Assembly: GCF_000524195.1 (NCBI RefSeq)
Contig: NW_020170383.1
Span: 2,161,605 to 2,225,604 of the forward strand
Direction: 5' to 3'
Origin: Echinococcus granulosus
Taxonomy: Eukaryota; Platyhelminthes; Cestoda; Cyclophyllidea; Taeniidae
DNA: 64,000 bases
Shown here: in pieces, positions 59,901 to 64,000 of the stretch
How the letters are laid out: the number at the start of each line of letters is the position of its first letter
How positions within the stretch are numbered: the first letter of the stretch is position 1
Translations under genes and position numbers: made by a program
Notes under the pieces: model-generated
Told to the model about the DNA's origin: nothing
The model's database searches: none
What the model saw: the letters and a program-made list of their open reading frames with translations, nothing else

Positions 59901-62900
59901 AGTGCCCCGAATAACACCTTACTTTTGAGGTCCTATTAGGAATGCTGGCTAATTCTGAGTCTTTTGTCGTCAGAATTCCGTAAGATGGAGAGCACCAGGC
60001 TAAAACGTATCACCGAGAAGGATGGTAAGTTGTACACAGGTGCGAGACATGGCCAAGTTTAAAATCGCGGAGACAGTAGGCATGGAGGGGGTAGTTGTCG
60101 AAAGAAGGCACAAAAGTACTTTCCTGATTAACTGTTTCAGTGTGCATGATTGGTGGGCGCAATGTGATTCTGCTGTTAGCAAGAGGTGATTAAACTTGCC
60201 TGCCAGATCCAAAACTTTGTTTTATTTTCTCTGCAGCCTGGAAATAAAATTCCTTAGAAGGTGTTTCATGAACCTCACTTACCGTCAGATAGCGTGCTTT
60301 GAATAAAATATCGTAGAGGTCCACTGATTTATTTGTTTTAAAATTTGGACAGTTGATCCTCAGTTAATGTAAAATGACATAATGATATCATATTTCTATT
60401 TAAACTAACTTATTTTTATCAAAGCTACGTATCCGTGAAGGACAACCAAACTGATCAGTGAGGTGGTGGAAGTTAATTTACTCTATTTGTTGACTTCTTA
60501 TCCCCTGATTATGCATTTTCTTTAAGTGGAAAGGAATCAATTCCAAATGCACGAATCAATGCATTATCTGGTCCATAAACACCTTCAAAAGTCTGTATCT
60601 TTTTGGTATGGTCACCTTTTTCAAAATACATATGCTTCATTCGATTCTTATTGTACGGAACCAGTAAGTGATGCATCGCAGATGATATTCGCTCTGCCTC
60701 TGGCTGCATTGTACACATTCACACATAGGACTATACCAATTACCATTCAAGCATATCCACCTTCTATTCGATCGTCCACTCAATAAGGTTCTGCACATTC
60801 TACTTTAATAATTGAGAAACAATAAACGAAATGGGTGGTTTAACAATCGCAAATACGGTAGGCATGATTACGCAACTGATGTGGACGGATGTAAAATGTA
60901 AGATAACGGCATTGCGGTCGTAACAAAACATTTGCTAATGTTAGCCGAAATCGCCAAAAGAGATTTCAGCGCATAACATCAGTCATCTAGTGAAAGCTGA
61001 GGTATAAGATAAAGTGCTAAAGGAGATATTTACTCTTTCAATGGGTCCATTACTAATGCATTCTTCTTAAATTAATAATAACTTATGAGTAGCGCTTTGT
61101 TTGCCACGTTGATCTTTTTCATATGGGCAATTTTACGATAAAAATATATCATTTAGGTGAGAACGTATGATACGGTAGCGATGTGAGGCATTAAATTTAT
61201 TAATTCGTTAATGAAGGAGTTTTGAGAGCAGAGATTTCATGTCGTATGGATTACAGAAGTTCAATCGCTAGTTTAAAATGCACATGGTTCATGAAACAAT
61301 CAGAAACTTATGTCAAAGGAAGATTCGTCTCCAGTGTAAGGGAAATAAGATACCACGTGCTTTTATCTCAGATATCGCAAAATTGGTAAATGATCCTCAA
61401 AGCGTTCGCATCATGCTTGTTGGTCAATGGTTAAACAAACGATGCTATTAAAGTTATGTAATCAATTTTACTACGGGATATTTAGTAAGGAAAACACTCA
61501 TACCAACAATATGTCATCGAGTAAATTAACAAAATTAATTAAAGGAATTTACACGCCATAAAAAAGCATACCTTTGGACCGTAAGTTGAATAGCATTAAT
61601 AAATTAGCGATGCAATAACCTTATGCTTTCTGCATTATGCTTGTCAATTTCTTTTGGGGTTTACTAAAAGACAGTCATTAATTTGATATTACACAAATTA
61701 AATCAAGTGATTTGGTGTCCTAGGCTTCAATCTCAGGCATCACTAATAAAGCACATCCAACGCGCGTGCCTCAATGCAGTAATTTCACAAATAAGAGGCC
61801 ACACCTACAATGGCTTTGAGTGTCCATTCAGCTGATCCAACTGAAGGGCATTACCAAAGTGGTTGAGGTGGCTCCTATAACCGTCCTCACCTCCATTTGA
61901 TACAGCACCCCAAACCACAATGAGAGGTGGAATTTGCCTCAGAATAAGCTAAATTAGCTCCGCAGATTAATCACTCGGTTTCGTATTTCTTTTTTGACCA
62001 AAGGTCACAAATGCGTTTTGCTTATGATTTCTACGAGTAGAGGCGAGATATAACCATTGAAAACACACCATCTACAACTATACTCATATCTTTTGATTAA
62101 CCAAAACTCCACACAGCGTTTTATAGCAATTTACTTGCACACTATTTTTGGGCAGGATTATCGCTTTTTTCCCTTATCGGCTTGCTTAAACCTAATAGGA
62201 ATTGCAGCAAACGATAATCTAAAAGTGATTGCTTTGATTATTTTTAAGGAGTGCAATTTCGTGTAAATATCTTAATTTTTGGGTGGTACTAGATATAACT
62301 ACTAGGTATTCAATTTAAAAACAGTATATCTGAGCACAATCTGCCATTTATGGTAGAGTTAAGTAAAAATGCAAATACGAATGGCATGTTATATTCACTA
62401 TTCTATTATGGTAGAGCGATGACAGGTGAAACGTTGAGCTGTTGTTGTATCAAGGCAGCAAACTGTTTGCAAATTTGGAGGGCAAAAAGCTTATTGCATG
62501 TGACTGGCCTCTCGGCTCTAATGGATCAAGATGGAGCATGGTATATATTGCCGCAATGCATTCAGAAGAATTATTCTTTGCCTTTAATGCACTTTAAATA
62601 TCCACCTGTTAGTTAGAAACCATTTAACAGCGGTGTTAACTTCATTTGCTTTGACGGAATACCTGTACTAAGGAACATTAAAAGCGCACCTAAGAGCTTG
62701 ATGGCTATATAAGTGGACAGAAAGTAAGAAAATATACCACGAAGACTATTTAGTCCATTTATTTTGATGTGCGGTTAAACAAACATGGAGGGAATGCTAG
62801 GGTAAAAAGGTTGAGGATAATCGCTAAAATTGTCGGTCGTCTTTTTGATGATTAAAAAGGGGTTCCAGCGAAGAAGTAGAGAAAGGTAGAAACGCAAACT

Positions 62901-63155
62901 GAGGAGCTGATGAAGGATTGACATGTATCAACGTATGCCTTAATGCCTTGTTCTCGAGCATCTTGTCATTTATCGTGTATGGAATGTCAGACTGCGCATG
63001 GGAAACATTGTCTTCACGGAGCGTCAGCTGATCATCACTAGGATGATGTTAAAACGTGTTAAGTTCCCTGTCACCCCCTTTAAGCTATTCTTAAATACTT
63101 TTACATGAGTTGGGTTTAAAATAAAGTAATTTAATCCTTTTGGCGTTCATTTCAG
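56961..63155. other. Intergenic, no gene recognised
   Basis: AT-rich sequence beyond the array. Open frames at 57081, 57979, 60509 (minus) and 62350 are under 90 codons, match no family I recognise and lack supporting splice sites. Confidence 0.45.
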
Positions 63156-63423
63156 GCTAAGCAGGTATTGCTCCTACTTGTCAACTCTAATAGTTGAGGA
63201 CAGTAAATTATTTCTAGATGCTGATAACAATAGACGAGCAGAGCAGGAAACTAAGTGTAGAAATTGCAAAAACTGCAAAGATCATAAACAATCACTAGAT
63301 GTTCAAGCCTTCTTGAAGAACAGCAGCAGTGGTGGTACAAGAGGTGCTTGCAAAAAAGGGGAAGCAACACTAAAATGCGCAACTGCAATGAAGAAGTGCA
63401 AAAAAAAGAAAAACATAGAGTAA
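63156..63423 (+). CDS. Possible exon encoding a Cys/Lys-rich segment, unrecognised
   Basis: An open stretch follows a good acceptor (cgttcatttcag|G) and runs to TAA at 63421-63423. It reads CRNCKNCKDHKQSLDVQAF and later CKKGEATLKCATAMKKCKKK, with regular Cys spacing and a Ser/Gly linker, more protein-like than its surroundings. No ATG begins it, so it would have to be a terminal exon of a gene whose other exons were not found. AATAAA occurs near 63450. It may equally be chance in an A-rich stretch. Confidence 0.22.
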
Positions 63424-64000
63424 GAACACAAATTACTTTTCGTTGCCAAATAAAAAGACTTCTTTTTTCTTCTCATATTCGTGGCCAGTATCAATATCAT
63501 CCTATTTACTTTTTACCGATTTGGCCATTACTCTTTTGGGTGTGTCTGTCTATTTCGAGGTAGGAATTGGATAATTCTGTAAACGCACCAGAACAGTGCA
63601 ATTTAATCTACAAATAAAGCAAATTAAGTCCAAGACCGATGTACAAAGTCCCTGTGTGGATTTGTGTCATTGACTGTGCACACAATATCTGTTGCACACA
63701 TGTTGAAGCAAGTGTCTCTTGTGCTACGTAGACTTCAAATGCCACTCATGCATCATTGTAAAACCCCATACCCAAATTTTATCATTAAATGTACTTTTGT
63801 GCTAAAAAGAGGTTGCAGAGTCTTCTTATGTTTTTGATAATGTAGCAAAGCGACATTAATTTCTTGACAAGTGTTAACGCGTTCCGAAGAAAACACGTGT
63901 AACTACGACCAATCAAGGAATGCAACATAACAGATTCTCACGATGCTAATTTAGCAGGCGCTAAATCTCAATTTAATAACTACTATTTATTTTCAATATG
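63424..64000. other. Window end, nothing seen
   Basis: Plain AT-rich sequence up to the window edge. No feature beyond scattered AATAAA hexamers was recognised. Confidence 0.4.

Noticed and set aside
60509..60718. 69-codon minus-strand frame with protein-like composition
   Set aside because: No family recognised, and an equally long frame overlaps on the other strand.
62350..62616. 88-codon frame starting MVELSKNANTNG
   Set aside because: No recognisable motif, no splice support and no homologous pattern; not strong enough to list as a gene.

Overview
The window is eukaryotic and fits a parasitic flatworm, most likely a tapeworm. It is AT-rich and gene-sparse, protein-coding genes are broken into phase-consistent exons, and very short introns (32, 41, 42 and 52 bp) sit beside kilobase-scale ones. 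Species is inferred from gene style and protein resemblance only. There is no bacterial-type operon, CRISPR array or convincing tRNA/rRNA gene.

Layout from left to right: (1) 279-5833 (+), the 3' part of a cysteine-rich type I membrane protein with furin-like repeats, perhaps a PCSK5/furin-type convertase tail. (2) 12091-18110 (-), a five-exon gene carrying the Cys/His motif of Capicua but no HMG box in the window. (3) 19939-20722 (+), SDHAF3, a complex II assembly factor. (4) 22786-31149 (-), a seven-exon GTPBP1/GTPBP2-family translational GTPase with a long basic C-terminal tail. (5) 31635-32312 (+), NDUFB11, a complex I subunit, head-to-head with the GTPase gene. (6) 36491-38360 (+), a PTF1A-type bHLH factor with a conserved C-terminal GHS.SW block. 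(7) 44285-44588 (+), a probable two-exon gene for a small single-pass membrane protein. Exon structures were built by hand by joining splice sites so that phase is kept; six of the seven reconstructions read through with no frame conflict to a natural stop, while the first gene is open at its 5' end.

The rest is intergenic or intronic DNA: two decayed Ty3/gypsy pol relics on the minus strand (about 32.4-33.2 kb and 51.9-52.1 kb), a dispersed family of roughly 195 bp elements (19.3 kb, 53.3 kb and a decayed reverse copy near 21.6 kb), a 100 bp assembly gap at 45680, and a 4.3 kb degenerate tandem array (about 52.6-56.95 kb). The array unit is about 51 bp with a built-in dyad, and one dispersed element is inserted in it.

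The genes do not form one pathway. Two encode mitochondrial respiratory-chain proteins (SDHAF3, NDUFB11), and each lies head-to-head with a regulatory gene (Capicua-like, GTPBP). The most unusual points are three inferred GC-AG introns in three genes, the Capicua motif without an HMG box, the basic tail of the GTPase, and the dyad satellite with its nested insertion.
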